A stretch of DNA of 64,000 bases from Rhizobium etli 8C-3 (GTDB lineage Bacteria > Pseudomonadota > Alphaproteobacteria > Rhizobiales > Rhizobiaceae), in assembly GCF_001908375.1 (NCBI RefSeq), contig NZ_CP017244.1:1178001-1242000 (forward strand), in the 5' to 3' direction. Shown here in pieces: positions 9,021 through 18,049 of this stretch (positions are counted from its first letter, which is position 1; every line of letters starts with the position of its first letter). The position numbers and the translations under genes were made by a program. The notes beneath the pieces are model-generated. The model worked only from the letters and a program-made list of their open reading frames with translations. It was not told where the DNA came from and made no database searches.

Positions 9021-10027
9021 ACAAGCTCGTTCCGGCTGCGATCCTTCTCGCCAGCGCAGCCGCAGCCGGCTGGTGGTTCGACGCGCCGTCGAGGCTCGGC
9101 TGGGGCCCGCAAGATCCAGGGGAGTTCACCCTCTATGGAAATGTCGATATCCGCCAGGTCTCGCTCGCTTTCCGGGTGAGCGGCCGGCTCGAAGAGGCAC
9201 GCGTCGACGAGGGCGATACTGTCAAGCGCGGTGCTATTCTGGCGCGGCTGGACAACGAACCTTACGACTATGCGGTCCGTTCGGCGCAGGCAAACGTCGC
9301 CGCGCTGCGTGCCACACTCGACAAGCTCAAGGCCGGTCCACGGCCCGCTGAGATCGCGCAGGCAAGCGCATCTTACAACGAAAGCCTTGCTGACCTGAAA
9401 AACGCCAATCTCGCTTACGACCGCGCCCGGCAGCTGCGGCCGCAGGGTACGGTTTCTCAAGCGGGTCTCGATCAGGCAACGGCCGCAAGGGCAATGGCTG
9501 CGGCACGTGCGGAATCGGCAAATCAGGCGCTTGTTTTGTTGAGGGAAGGCAGCCGCGCCGAAGACATCGCAGCCGCGGCGGCACAGTTGAAAGCGGCCGA
9601 AGCCACTCTAGCAACGGCGCAGACATCGCTTGACGATACGGAGCTTCGGGCACCCAACGACGGCATCATCTTGTCGCGGATCAAGGAGCCCGGGGCGATC
9701 GTATCGTCCGCCGATGCAGTCTATGTGCTATCGCTGACCGAGCCTGTATGGGTCCGCAGTTATGTTGCAGAAGCAGAACTCGGACGGATTTATCCGGGTA
9801 TGAAGGTCAAGGTCACGTCCGACACCAAACCGGATCAGGCCTATGAAGGCAGGATCGGCTTCATTTCACCGGTTGCGGAGTTCACGCCGAAATCCGTCGA
9901 GACGCCGGAACTTCGAACCGACCTCGTCTATCGTCTGCGCGTCGTCATCGAAAGGCCCGGGCTGGATCTTCGCCAGGGCATGCCGGTGACGCTGCGCCTT
10001 CCATCGTTGCAGGCAGCGACAAGATGA
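9017..10027 (+). CDS. HlyD-family periplasmic adaptor, YbhG-like
   Basis: This 336-residue membrane-fusion protein starts at the ATG inside the ATGA overlap with the TetR gene. It has an N-terminal hydrophobic anchor (residues 4-21), a first lipoyl half ([21 protein letters not shown]) and a long alanine-rich alpha-hairpin (about 85-195). The second lipoyl half contains [17 protein letters not shown], and a beta-barrel region follows. It would bridge the ABC permeases to the outer membrane for export. Its stop overlaps the ATPase start by ATGA, showing tight coupling. Confidence 0.92.
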   Translation: MNKLVPAAILLASAAAAGWWFDAPSRLGWGPQDPGEFTLYGNVDIRQVSLAFRVSGRLEEARVDEGDTVKRGAILARLDNEPYDYAVRSAQANVAALRATLDKLKAGPRPAEIAQASASYNESLADLKNANLAYDRARQLRPQGTVSQAGLDQATAARAMAAARAESANQALVLLREGSRAEDIAAAAAQLKAAEATLATAQTSLDDTELRAPNDGIILSRIKEPGAIVSSADAVYVLSLTEPVWVRSYVAEAELGRIYPGMKVKVTSDTKPDQAYEGRIGFISPVAEFTPKSVETPELRTDLVYRLRVVIERPGLDLRQGMPVTLRLPSLQAATR

Positions 10028-11766
10028 GTGCGCCAGAAAGTCCTCGCGATACCGCCGAACTCGTTCACCTGAAGGACGTTACCAAGCGGTTCGGCGAGGC
10101 AAAGCCGGCGCTCGATGCAATTTCGGCCTCGATCCGCGGCGGCGAGATCACCGGGCTCGTGGGACCCGACGGAGCAGGCAAGACCACGCTTATCCGCCTG
10201 ATGACCGGTCTCATGCTGCCGGAAGAAGGTACGGTCAAGGTGCTGGGCTTCGAACCGCCTGACGGATCGGCTGCCATCCAAGCTTCGATCGGCTACATGC
10301 CGCAGCGCTTCGGGCTTTATGAGGATCTGTCGGTCCAGGAGAATCTTGAACTCTACGCCGAGCTTCGCGGGTTGCCAAAACGCCAACGAGCGGCGACCTT
10401 CGATGAACTTCTGACCTTCACGGATCTGAAACGCTTCACCGGCCGTCTCGCCGGAAAGCTTTCGGGCGGCATGAAGCAGAAGCTGGGCCTTGCTTGCGCG
10501 CTTTTGAAGAAACCCCGCCTTTTGCTCCTTGATGAGCCCGGCGTGGGCGTCGATCCGATTTCCAGGCGCGACCTTTGGAAGATGGTCGAGAATTTGACAG
10601 CAGAAGGCATCGGTGTCGTCTGGTCGACGGCCTACCTCGACGAGGCCGAGGCCTGCGATCGCGTCCTGCTGATGAATGAGGGCAAGCTGCTTTTCTCCGG
10701 TAAACCGAAGGATCTGACGGACCAGGTCAAAGGCCGTGTCTTTCGGTTGACCGGTGTTTCTGGTCGGCGCCGTCAGCTGCTTGCGAAGCTTCTCGACGAG
10801 GACGGCGTTATCGACGGTGTTATCCAGGGCGAAGCGATCCGGCTGGTAACCGCTACCGGCCACGATGGCCTGTTTGCCGCAGCCGGTGTCGCAAAAGTCA
10901 GCCCCACTGAACCGCGCTTCGAAGATGCTTTCGTCGACATGCTGGGTGGAGGGCCAGGTGGTCGCTCGAGGCTTGCAGAGGCGCAGAAACCTGTGACCGG
11001 CAAGGACGACAGCCCGGTGATCGTAGCGAAAGGCCTTACCAAACGCTTCGGCGACTTCACAGCAGCCGACGACATTACGTTCGACATCCCGCGCGGCCAG
11101 ATATTCGGGCTGCTCGGGCCGAACGGCGCGGGCAAATCAACGACATTCAAGATGCTGTGCGGACTTTTGAGGCCGACGAGCGGCGAAGGAAAGGTGGCCG
11201 GTTTTGATCTGCGCCGCGATGCAGCAGAGGCACGTAACCGCCTCGGCTACATGGCGCAGAAATTCTCGCTTTATGGCGATCTCAGCGTCGCTCAGAATCT
11301 TGATTTCTTTGCCGGCGTCTATGGATTGAGCGGCCCGCGCAAGCGCGAGCGCACGCAGCTGATGACGTCCATCTTCGATCTTCAATCGCGTCTTGCAATG
11401 TCCGCAAAGGACCTGCCGCTCGGGCTCAAGCAGAGGCTGGCGCTTGCCTGCGCCGTTATGCATGAACCTGAGGCGCTCTTTCTCGACGAACCCACATCAG
11501 GCGTCGATCCGATCACGCGCCGCGAATTCTGGACACATATCAACGGGCTCGTGGAAATGGGCGTCACAGTCCTCGTCACCACGCATTTCATGGACGAGGC
11601 CGAGTATTGCGATCGCATTTCGCTGATTTATCGAGGCCGTTCGATCGCACTCGGTACGCCGGACGAGCTGAAGGCGCGTTGTTCAAATGCGGACAACCCC
11701 GATCCGACGATGGAGGACGCGTTCATCGCGCTTGTTCAAGCCTGGCAGGAGAGGATTGCGGCATGA
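10024..11766 (+). CDS. ABC transporter ATPase with two nucleotide-binding domains, YbhF-like
   Basis: The 580-residue protein carries two complete ABC domains in tandem. The first has Walker [10 protein letters not shown], signature [12 protein letters not shown] and Walker [14 protein letters not shown]. The second has Walker [10 protein letters not shown], signature region [12 protein letters not shown] and Walker [14 protein letters not shown]. The second signature (PLGLKQR) departs from LSGGQ, as in other YbhF-type proteins, so that site may be degenerate. It energises the two ABC-2 permeases encoded next and overlaps both neighbours by ATGA. Confidence 0.93.
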   Translation: MSAPESPRDTAELVHLKDVTKRFGEAKPALDAISASIRGGEITGLVGPDGAGKTTLIRLMTGLMLPEEGTVKVLGFEPPDGSAAIQASIGYMPQRFGLYEDLSVQENLELYAELRGLPKRQRAATFDELLTFTDLKRFTGRLAGKLSGGMKQKLGLACALLKKPRLLLLDEPGVGVDPISRRDLWKMVENLTAEGIGVVWSTAYLDEAEACDRVLLMNEGKLLFSGKPKDLTDQVKGRVFRLTGVSGRRRQLLAKLLDEDGVIDGVIQGEAIRLVTATGHDGLFAAAGVAKVSPTEPRFEDAFVDMLGGGPGGRSRLAEAQKPVTGKDDSPVIVAKGLTKRFGDFTAADDITFDIPRGQIFGLLGPNGAGKSTTFKMLCGLLRPTSGEGKVAGFDLRRDAAEARNRLGYMAQKFSLYGDLSVAQNLDFFAGVYGLSGPRKRERTQLMTSIFDLQSRLAMSAKDLPLGLKQRLALACAVMHEPEALFLDEPTSGVDPITRREFWTHINGLVEMGVTVLVTTHFMDEAEYCDRISLIYRGRSIALGTPDELKARCSNADNPDPTMEDAFIALVQAWQERIAA

Positions 11767-12911
11767 CGTTCCCTCCCCCCGCGCCAGTGTCCCGCTCCAG
11801 CCGATACCGTCGTTTTGCAGCATTGGTTCGCAAGGAGTGCCTTCAGGTCGTTCGTGATCCGAGCAGCATTCTGATTGCATTTGTGCTGCCGCTCATCCTG
11901 CTTTTTCTATTCGGTTACGGCGTTTCGCTGGACACGACGCGGACGCGGGTCGGATTGGTCCTCGAAGAAACAACACCGCTGACGAATGATCTTGCCGCAA
12001 GCTTCCAGGCATCCCGTTATTTTTCCGTGACGACCGGCCGCGACAGGCGGCTCTTCGCACAAGACCTGGTAGTTTCCCGCATCCGCGGCATCATCGTCAT
12101 CCCGGCGGGTTTTACGCGGAACTATGCAGCAGGCAATCGGCCGCAGGTCCAGGTAATCGTCGACGGTTCCGATCCCAACACCGCCAATTTCGTGCAGAAT
12201 TATGTCCAGGGCGCTATGACAAATTGGCGCCTCCAGCAACAGTCCGAAATGGCCGCGAGCGCGGTGCCGATTTCGGCCGAGCAACGCTTCTGGTTCAATC
12301 CAGAACTGACCAGCCGGTCATTTCTGGTGCCAGGCTCGATCGCAATCGTCATGACGCTGGTTGGAACGCTTTTGACATCGCTGGTCGTTGCCCGAGAATG
12401 GGAGCGGGGCACGATGGAAGCGATGATGGCAACGCCGGTAACGGCCGCCGAGTTGCTTGCCGGAAAGATACTTCCCTATTTCCTGCTCGGCCTTTCATCG
12501 ATGACGCTTTGCGTGCTGCTTGCGGTCTTTTTGTTTGGCGTTCCATTTCGCGGTTCCATCCTGGCGCTTTATGCCCTGTCGGCCGTTTTCCTCATGCCGG
12601 CGCTCGGCCAGGGCCTGCTGATTTCCGCTGCCACCAAGAACCAGTTTCTTGCCTCGCAGCTGGCGCTGATTACCGCTTTCCTTCCCGCTTTCCTGCTTTC
12701 CGGTTTTCTCTTCGAAATCAATTCAATGCCGAAACCAATCCAATGGATCACCTTCATCGTGCCGGCGCGTTACCTGATACCCAGCCTGCAGACGGTGTTC
12801 CTGGCCGGCGATATCTGGCCGATGTTCCTCCATGCAATCGCGGTGATGTTTCTGATCGGCTTTGTCTTGTTCCTGCTTGCCGCCCGCAGCACCAGAAAGA
12901 GGATTGCTTAA
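11763..12911 (+). CDS. ABC-2 type transporter permease, YbhS-like
   Basis: This is a 382-residue ABC-2 membrane protein: one N-terminal transmembrane helix (about 40-60), a large extracytoplasmic domain, then five or so C-terminal helices. The conserved segment AREWERGTMEAMMATPVT lies ahead of the membrane block. The start is the ATG in the ATGA overlap with the ATPase; the longer upstream frame lies inside that gene and is spurious. It pairs with the next permease in the E. coli YbhFSR-type exporter. The likely cargo is a drug or cation, not determinable here. Confidence 0.92.
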   Translation: MTFPPPAPVSRSSRYRRFAALVRKECLQVVRDPSSILIAFVLPLILLFLFGYGVSLDTTRTRVGLVLEETTPLTNDLAASFQASRYFSVTTGRDRRLFAQDLVVSRIRGIIVIPAGFTRNYAAGNRPQVQVIVDGSDPNTANFVQNYVQGAMTNWRLQQQSEMAASAVPISAEQRFWFNPELTSRSFLVPGSIAIVMTLVGTLLTSLVVAREWERGTMEAMMATPVTAAELLAGKILPYFLLGLSSMTLCVLLAVFLFGVPFRGSILALYALSAVFLMPALGQGLLISAATKNQFLASQLALITAFLPAFLLSGFLFEINSMPKPIQWITFIVPARYLIPSLQTVFLAGDIWPMFLHAIAVMFLIGFVLFLLAARSTRKRIA

Positions 12912-14024
12912 ATGTGGTGGACGCGTGTGAAAGCGCTCATTGTCAAGGAACTGCTGGCAGTGCTCCGCGATCCGAAAGGCCGTACCATCCTGATCGGTCC
13001 GCCGATCGTGCAGCTCCTTGTCTTTTCCTATGCAGCAACGCTCGAGGTTCGAAATGTCGATGTGATGCTCCTCAGCCGCGACAGTGGATATTGGGGGCAA
13101 GAACTCGTGCGGCGCATCGAGGGTTCACCGACATTTCGCCAGGTGCTCATCGCCGCCACGCCCGCCAGCGTGCGGGATGCTATCGATAGACAGAAGGTCA
13201 CAGCCGCAATCGAAATTGGGGCCGATTTCTCACGCAAGATCGAGGCAGGAGAGCCGGCCCATCTGCAGGTCATTCTTGATGGCCGGCGCTCCAATGCGTC
13301 GCAGATCGTTTCGGGATACATTGCGCAGATTGTCGCGACATTATCCGCCGAGACGCCTGCAGGTGTGCGAGGAGCTGTCCGTTCCGTCACGACAGTGCCG
13401 CGCAACTGGTTCAATCCCAACCTGATCTTCCAATGGTTCATGGTGCCGAACCTGATCGCCAGCATCGCGCTGCTCATCGGGCTTATCGTCACCGCCCTTT
13501 CGATCGCTCGTGAACGCGAGCTCGGTACCTTCGACCAATTGATGGTCTCGCCGCTTCGCACCCATGAGATCCTGATCGGTAAGCTTGTCCCACCGATGAT
13601 GATCGGGCTCTTTCACATGACGGTCTATATCCTAGCGGCGATCTTCATCTTCGCCGTGCCGCTGCGCGGTTCGCTGCTGTTTCTTTACGGCAGTTCGCTC
13701 TTCTATCTCGCGTCGGTCGCCGGTCTGGGGCTCTTCATCTCCGCCTTGTCGATGACGCAGCAGCAGGCAATTCTCGGCGCCTTCCTTTTCATGGTGCCGG
13801 CGATGCTTCTTTCAGGCTTTGCAACGCCGATTGAGAACATGCCAGACTGGCTGCAGCCGGTCACGCTAATCAACCCGCTGCGGTATTTCCTGGTGATTGT
13901 GAAGGGCATCTTCCTCAAAGACATGCCCTTGATGGAGGTGTGGCACCAGACATGGCCGCTTTCCGCGATTGCCGCCGGAACCTTGAGCGCAGCCTCGTGG
14001 CTGTTTCGCCGAAGGCTCGAGTAA
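12912..14024 (+). CDS. ABC-2 type transporter permease, YbhR-like
   Basis: The 370-residue ABC-2 permease is homologous in layout to the preceding gene: an N-terminal helix, a periplasmic domain, then a helix cluster. The conserved ARERELGTFDQLMVSPL segment is present. Its ATG follows the upstream stop codon with no gap. It closes the five-gene exporter operon. No intrinsic terminator is visible after it; the next sequence is a transposase remnant, so insertion or deletion may have removed one. Confidence 0.92.
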   Translation: MWWTRVKALIVKELLAVLRDPKGRTILIGPPIVQLLVFSYAATLEVRNVDVMLLSRDSGYWGQELVRRIEGSPTFRQVLIAATPASVRDAIDRQKVTAAIEIGADFSRKIEAGEPAHLQVILDGRRSNASQIVSGYIAQIVATLSAETPAGVRGAVRSVTTVPRNWFNPNLIFQWFMVPNLIASIALLIGLIVTALSIARERELGTFDQLMVSPLRTHEILIGKLVPPMMIGLFHMTVYILAAIFIFAVPLRGSLLFLYGSSLFYLASVAGLGLFISALSMTQQQAILGAFLFMVPAMLLSGFATPIENMPDWLQPVTLINPLRYFLVIVKGIFLKDMPLMEVWHQTWPLSAIAAGTLSAASWLFRRRLE

Positions 14025-14032
14025 CATCTTCC

Positions 14033-14300
14033 CCCGCTTGCGCGGCTCGGCAGGCCGAACAGGTCTGCCAGGTGTGGCGGGGATTGACCCAGCACCGGTA
14101 TCCGCCCCGTTCTTCGAGCCTGTAGGCCACCAAGGTTTCAAAGCCTTGCCAGCCCTGTTCGAGGATCGCCGGATTGAGGCTCGCCTTCTGGCAGATGACG
14201 CTTCCGGGCGCGTCCATGGTTCCCCAGGCGCTGCGCGACTCTTGGCCGTGGCGAGGTCTTACAGCACGACCGTTTTGAAGCGACGGGCGATATCAACTGG
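14033..14300 (-). pseudogene. Decayed TnpB (IS200/IS605-type) C-terminal fragment
   Basis: The minus-strand translation reads SAWGTMDAPGSVICQKASLN, continuing through AILEQGW, YRLEERGG and TWQTCSAC. This matches the RuvC-distal part and first zinc-ribbon knuckle of TnpB proteins. The frame breaks upstream: DLATAKSR lies in another frame, near a stop. The second CxxC knuckle is gone, replaced by sequence leading straight into the end of the ybhR-like gene. No start, no partner tnpA and no clear element ends were found. It is an inactive remnant of an RNA-guided nuclease-family gene. Confidence 0.65.
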
Positions 14301-14368
14301 CCTGTGCCGCCAATCGGCGCAGGGGGCGCTTGGCATGTGTACCGCCTGCGATTTTGCCGCTTGCATTG

Positions 14369-14427
14369 TTTACTAAAATGAGTTTTACTAAACACATTGC
14401 TAAACATGAACATCGTGAAGTTCATGT
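14369..14427. promoter_or_regulatory. Regulatory repeats upstream of the ABC/dihydroxyacetone-kinase operon
   Basis: Two exact TTTACTAAA copies (14369-14377 and 14384-14392, 15 nt apart) are followed by a degenerate third (ATTGCTAAA, 14396-14404). A perfect 8-bp inverted repeat, ACATGAAC-N8-GTTCATGT, follows at 14404-14427. The block is AT-rich in an otherwise GC-rich setting and lies 68 nt upstream of the binding-protein start. It looks like a multi-site operator. The regulator is not identifiable. Confidence 0.5.
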
Positions 14428-14494
14428 AAGCATTCCTTGGAAGTGGGTGAAGTTGCGACGCCGGTGGGAGCCGGCCTGGTTCTGGGAGGAACTT

Positions 14495-15820
14495 ATGCAA
14501 AGGAAATCGAAAGCCCTTCTCGGGCTGGCCTCGACGCTCATGCTGTCGTCGGCATTGCCCAACCTTGCAATAGCCGATGAACTGACACTGTGCTGGGCCG
14601 CCTGGGACCCCGCCAACGCGCTCGTGGAACTGTCAAAGGACTTCACGGCCAAGACCGGCACGACGATGAAGTTCGAGTTCGTCCCTTGGACGAGCTATGC
14701 CGATCGCTTTCTCAATGAACTCAACTCTCACGGCAAGCTCTGCGACCTGATTATCGGCGACAGCCAGTGGATCGGCGGTTCGGCGGAAAATGGCCACTAC
14801 GTCAAGCTCAACGACTTTTTCGACAAGGAAGGCATCAAGATGGATGACTTCGTGCCGGCAACAGTCGTCGGTTACTCCGAATGGCCGAAGAACACCCCGA
14901 ACTACTGGGCGCTTCCGGCGATGGGCGACGTTGTCGGCTGGACCTACCGCAAGGATTGGTTCGAGCGTCCCGAACTGAAAAAGGAATTCAAGGAGAAATA
15001 TGGCGCGGATCTCGTCGCGCCGAAAACCTATGGTCAACTGAAGCAGATCGCCGAATTCTTCCAGAAGCGCGAAATTGACGGAAAGACCGTCTACGGCGCT
15101 TCGATCTATACCGAGCGCGGCTCGGAGGGCATTACGATGGGCGTGACCAACGTCCTTTATGATTGGGGTTTCCAATATGAAAACCCCAAGAAGCCCTACG
15201 AGATGGAAAGCTTCGTCAATTCACCCGACGCGGTAAAGGGCCTTGAATTCTACAAGTCCCTTTACGATTGCTGCACGCCGCCGGGCAGCTCAAACGTCTA
15301 CATGGTCGAATCCGCGGATGCCTTCAAATCCGGGCAGGTCGCCATGCAGATGAATTTCGCCTTTACTTGGCCCGGCCTTTACAAGGATGAGAAGGTCGGC
15401 GGCGACCGCATCGGCTTCTTTCCTAATCCTGCCGAGAAGGCGCACTTTGCACAACTCGGCGGCCAAGGCATCTCGGTGGTTTCCTATTCCGACAAGAAGG
15501 ACGCCGCGCTGCAATACATCAAGTGGTTCGCACAAGCTGATGTGCAGGCCAAGTGGTGGGAGCTCGGCGGCTTCTCCTGCTTGAATTCCGTCGTCAATGC
15601 ACCCAGCTTCGCCGGCAGCCAGCCCTACGCCCAGGCGTTTCTGGACTCCATGGCAATCGTCAAGGATTTCTGGGCCGAACCGAGCTACGCTTCGCTTCTC
15701 CAGGCCATGCAGAAACGGGTTCATAATTATGTCGTTGCCGGCAATGGGACCGCTCAGGAAGCGCTCGACGGCTTGGTGAAGGATTGGACCCAGGTGTTCG
15801 AGGATGACGGCAAGATCTAG
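14495..15820 (+). CDS. ABC transporter substrate-binding protein (family 1, sugar/polyol type)
   Basis: The ATG at 14495 has a strong GGGAGGA ribosome site and opens a signal peptide: a basic start, a hydrophobic core at about residues 8-25 and an ALPNLAIA-DE cleavage region. The mature 415 or so residues are a family-1 solute-binding protein (KDFTAKTGTTMKFEFVPWTSYADRF). It would capture a sugar or polyol in the periplasm for the permeases encoded next. Adjacent dihydroxyacetone-kinase genes suggest a polyol or ketose such as glycerol, a tetritol or dihydroxyacetone (inference). The longer upstream frame would bury the signal peptide and is rejected. Confidence 0.92.
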   Translation: MQRKSKALLGLASTLMLSSALPNLAIADELTLCWAAWDPANALVELSKDFTAKTGTTMKFEFVPWTSYADRFLNELNSHGKLCDLIIGDSQWIGGSAENGHYVKLNDFFDKEGIKMDDFVPATVVGYSEWPKNTPNYWALPAMGDVVGWTYRKDWFERPELKKEFKEKYGADLVAPKTYGQLKQIAEFFQKREIDGKTVYGASIYTERGSEGITMGVTNVLYDWGFQYENPKKPYEMESFVNSPDAVKGLEFYKSLYDCCTPPGSSNVYMVESADAFKSGQVAMQMNFAFTWPGLYKDEKVGGDRIGFFPNPAEKAHFAQLGGQGISVVSYSDKKDAALQYIKWFAQADVQAKWWELGGFSCLNSVVNAPSFAGSQPYAQAFLDSMAIVKDFWAEPSYASLLQAMQKRVHNYVVAGNGTAQEALDGLVKDWTQVFEDDGKI

Positions 15821-15855
15821 TGCGTGGCTGGACACGTGGAGTTCTTGTCTGGACG

Positions 15856-15886
15856 GCGGTCCGGATCGGCAAAGGAGCCGGGCCGC
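15856..15886 (+). other. Stem-loop between binding-protein and permease genes
   Basis: A 9-bp stem (15856-15864 with 15878-15886, one G-T pair, 13-nt loop) lies 35 nt after the binding-protein stop. It has no U-tract. Such hairpins typically stabilise the binding-protein mRNA end and lower permease expression. Confidence 0.5.
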
Positions 15887-15921
15887 ATGATGTCCCACAT
15901 AAGCAGAGACCAGGTGACATC

Positions 15922-16887
15922 TTGAACATTTCCAACTCCATCGTCGAGAAGGCAGCGGATGCGACTGCAAAGGTAACGCCGATTTCGGTGGTCCGGCGCG
16001 TCCGCGGCTTGTCCGATCGAGCGATAGCATGGCTGTTCATCGCCCCCGCTATCGTCCTGTTGCTCGCGATCAACATTTTTCCGCTCATCTGGGCAATCTA
16101 TCTTTCCTTCACGAACTATCGTGCCAACCGGCCGAATGCCGCTGTCGAAGGGGTGGGTTTGAGAAATTACGAGCGCGTCCTGACTGATCCGGACATCTGG
16201 CAGGCGATGCAGACGACGGCGCATTTCGTCTTCTGGACGATTGTGCTGCAGACCGTTATCGGCTTCACACTCGCCTACCTGATCGATCGCAAATTTCGCG
16301 GCCACGCCTTCTGGACGACCATCATCTTGATTCCAATGATGCTGTCTCCGGCTGTGGTCGGCAATTTCTGGCGTTTTCTGTACGAGCCGCAGATCGGTCT
16401 TTTCGCCTATGCAGTCTCCTGGCTCACCGGCATTGCGACGTCGGATATTCGGATGCTCGGCGACGTTTCGCTTGCGCCTTGGGCAATCATTATCGTCGAT
16501 ACCTGGATGTGGACGCCCTATGTAATGCTGATCTGCCTCGCCGGCCTGCGCTCGATCCCGGACTATATCTACGAAGCCGCAGAGGTCGACCGTGCCTCCC
16601 CATGGCGGCAATTCTGGTCGATCACGGTGCCGATGGCGCTGCCTTTCATCATGCTCGCCGTCCTGTTCCGCGGCATCGAGAACTTCAAAATGTTCGACAT
16701 GGTAACGCTTTTAACCGGCGGCGGGCCTGGCTCGGTTACTGAAGTCGCCTCGATCACGCTGAAGCGAGCGGCCTTCGAGAGCTGGGCCACCGGCCGCGCC
16801 TCCGCCTTCGCTATCGTTCTCTTTGTCGCGGTATTCGGTCTCGCCAACATCTACGTCAGGGCCCTTAACAAGGTGAAGCAACGATGA
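15922..16887 (+). CDS. ABC sugar transporter permease (MalF-type)
   Basis: This is a binding-protein-dependent permease with six predicted membrane helices. Its EAA loop reads EAAEVDRASPWRQFWSITVP, matching the ATPase-contact motif EAAxxDGAxxxxxFxxIxLP. TTG at 15922 has AGGTGA 6 nt upstream and gives about 321 residues. A GTG at 15820, overlapping the previous stop, would add 34 unconserved-looking residues and read through the intergenic hairpin, so it is less likely. The stop overlaps the next permease start (ATGA). Confidence 0.9.
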   Translation: MNISNSIVEKAADATAKVTPISVVRRVRGLSDRAIAWLFIAPAIVLLLAINIFPLIWAIYLSFTNYRANRPNAAVEGVGLRNYERVLTDPDIWQAMQTTAHFVFWTIVLQTVIGFTLAYLIDRKFRGHAFWTTIILIPMMLSPAVVGNFWRFLYEPQIGLFAYAVSWLTGIATSDIRMLGDVSLAPWAIIIVDTWMWTPYVMLICLAGLRSIPDYIYEAAEVDRASPWRQFWSITVPMALPFIMLAVLFRGIENFKMFDMVTLLTGGGPGSVTEVASITLKRAAFESWATGRASAFAIVLFVAVFGLANIYVRALNKVKQR

Positions 16888-17837
16888 GCTGCGCGAACTC
16901 CGCCCATTCGGTCGTTGAGCCGAGCTTCACCAGCAAGCGGATCGCCGGCGCGATCGTGATCCTCTACGCGCTGATCACTCTGATACCGCTGGTCTGGATT
17001 TTCCTGACCAGCATCAAATCGCCTCCAGATTCCATCAGCTACCCGCCGAAAATCGTCTTCACCCCGTCACTTGAAGGCTACTGCAATCTTCTGACCACGA
17101 GAACGCGGCAGACGCCTGAATACATCGCTTCCTTGCCCGAGCCGACAGGCACCTGCGACGAGGTGACTCGCAAGCGCAATATGGTCATCGCCGGCCCCTC
17201 GAATTTCTTGCCGCGCTTCTTCAATTCGCTGCTGATTGCGTTCGGATCAACTTTTCTCGCCGTCTTGCTCGGCACGATGGCCGCCTACGGCTTTTCGCGC
17301 TTCCGGGTGCCGCTCGCTGACGATCTTTTGTTCTTCATCCTGTCAACGCGCATGATGCCGCCGATCGCCGTCGCGATCCCGATCTACCTAATGTACCGGG
17401 AGCTCGGGCTGTCCGACACTGCATTGGGGATGATTCTGCTTTACACGGCGGTCAACGTGTCGCTCGCAGTCTGGCTGCTCAAGGGCTTCATCGACGAGAT
17501 CCCCCGTGAATACGAGGAGGCCGCGATGATCGACGGCTACACCCGGCTGCAGGCCTTCCGGAAGGTCGTGCTGCCGCAGGCAACGACCGGGATCGCCGCA
17601 ACCGCCATCTTCTGCCTGATCTTTGCTTGGAACGAATATGCCTTCGCCGCACTTCTGACATCAGGCAGCGCGCAGACTGCACCGCCATTCATCCCGACGA
17701 TCATCGGCGAAGGCGGGCAGGACTGGCCGGCTGTTGCCGCGGGAACCACCATCTTCCTGATCCCGATCCTGGTCTTTACCATTCTCCTGCGCAAGCAGTT
17801 GCTGCGCGGCATCACCTTCGGAGCGGTCCGCAAATGA
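16884..17837 (+). CDS. ABC sugar transporter permease (MalG-type)
   Basis: The 317-residue second permease has six helices and an EAA loop, EYEEAAMIDGYTRLQAFRKV. Between the first two helices it has a long extracytoplasmic insert (about residues 60-110, containing two cysteines-poor, charged stretches) that is larger than in typical MalG proteins. That insert may contact the binding protein. It overlaps both the preceding permease and the following small-protein gene by ATGA. Confidence 0.92.
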   Translation: MSCANSAHSVVEPSFTSKRIAGAIVILYALITLIPLVWIFLTSIKSPPDSISYPPKIVFTPSLEGYCNLLTTRTRQTPEYIASLPEPTGTCDEVTRKRNMVIAGPSNFLPRFFNSLLIAFGSTFLAVLLGTMAAYGFSRFRVPLADDLLFFILSTRMMPPIAVAIPIYLMYRELGLSDTALGMILLYTAVNVSLAVWLLKGFIDEIPREYEEAAMIDGYTRLQAFRKVVLPQATTGIAATAIFCLIFAWNEYAFAALLTSGSAQTAPPFIPTIIGEGGQDWPAVAAGTTIFLIPILVFTILLRKQLLRGITFGAVRK

Positions 17838-18046
17838 TGAACATGATCGAAACGCCCCGCCCTGCCCGTCCGAAACGTCCCTTTTTCCTGCGGCGCGGTC
17901 CGATGGAAAACATCGCAACCGTGGTGATTGCAGCAGGTTTCGTGATGCTGTTTCAACCTTTCCTGCTGGTGGTCTACACATACTCGCTGGTCACACTGCT
18001 GACAGGGACCGCCCTGTTCATCGTCGTCTCGAAATTTCCGGAGTGA
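17834..18046 (+). CDS. Small inner-membrane protein of the ABC transporter operon
   Basis: This 70-residue protein overlaps the upstream permease by ATGA and ends 3 nt before the first ATPase gene. A basic N-terminus (PRPARPKRPFFLRRG) precedes two hydrophobic stretches (about 26-45 and 47-66) that would span the membrane as a hairpin. Small membrane ORFs in this position occur in glycerol/polyol ABC operons with two ATPases, such as rhizobial glpSTPQUV. Its role there is unsettled. Coupled translation argues that it is a real transporter component. Confidence 0.75.
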   Translation: MMNMIETPRPARPKRPFFLRRGPMENIATVVIAAGFVMLFQPFLLVVYTYSLVTLLTGTALFIVVSKFPE

Positions 18047-18049
18047 ACC

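Noticed and set aside
15820..15921. GTG start for the first permease overlapping the binding-protein stop
   Set aside because: It would add 34 unconserved-looking residues and translate through a stable hairpin; TTG at 15922 has a better ribosome site.
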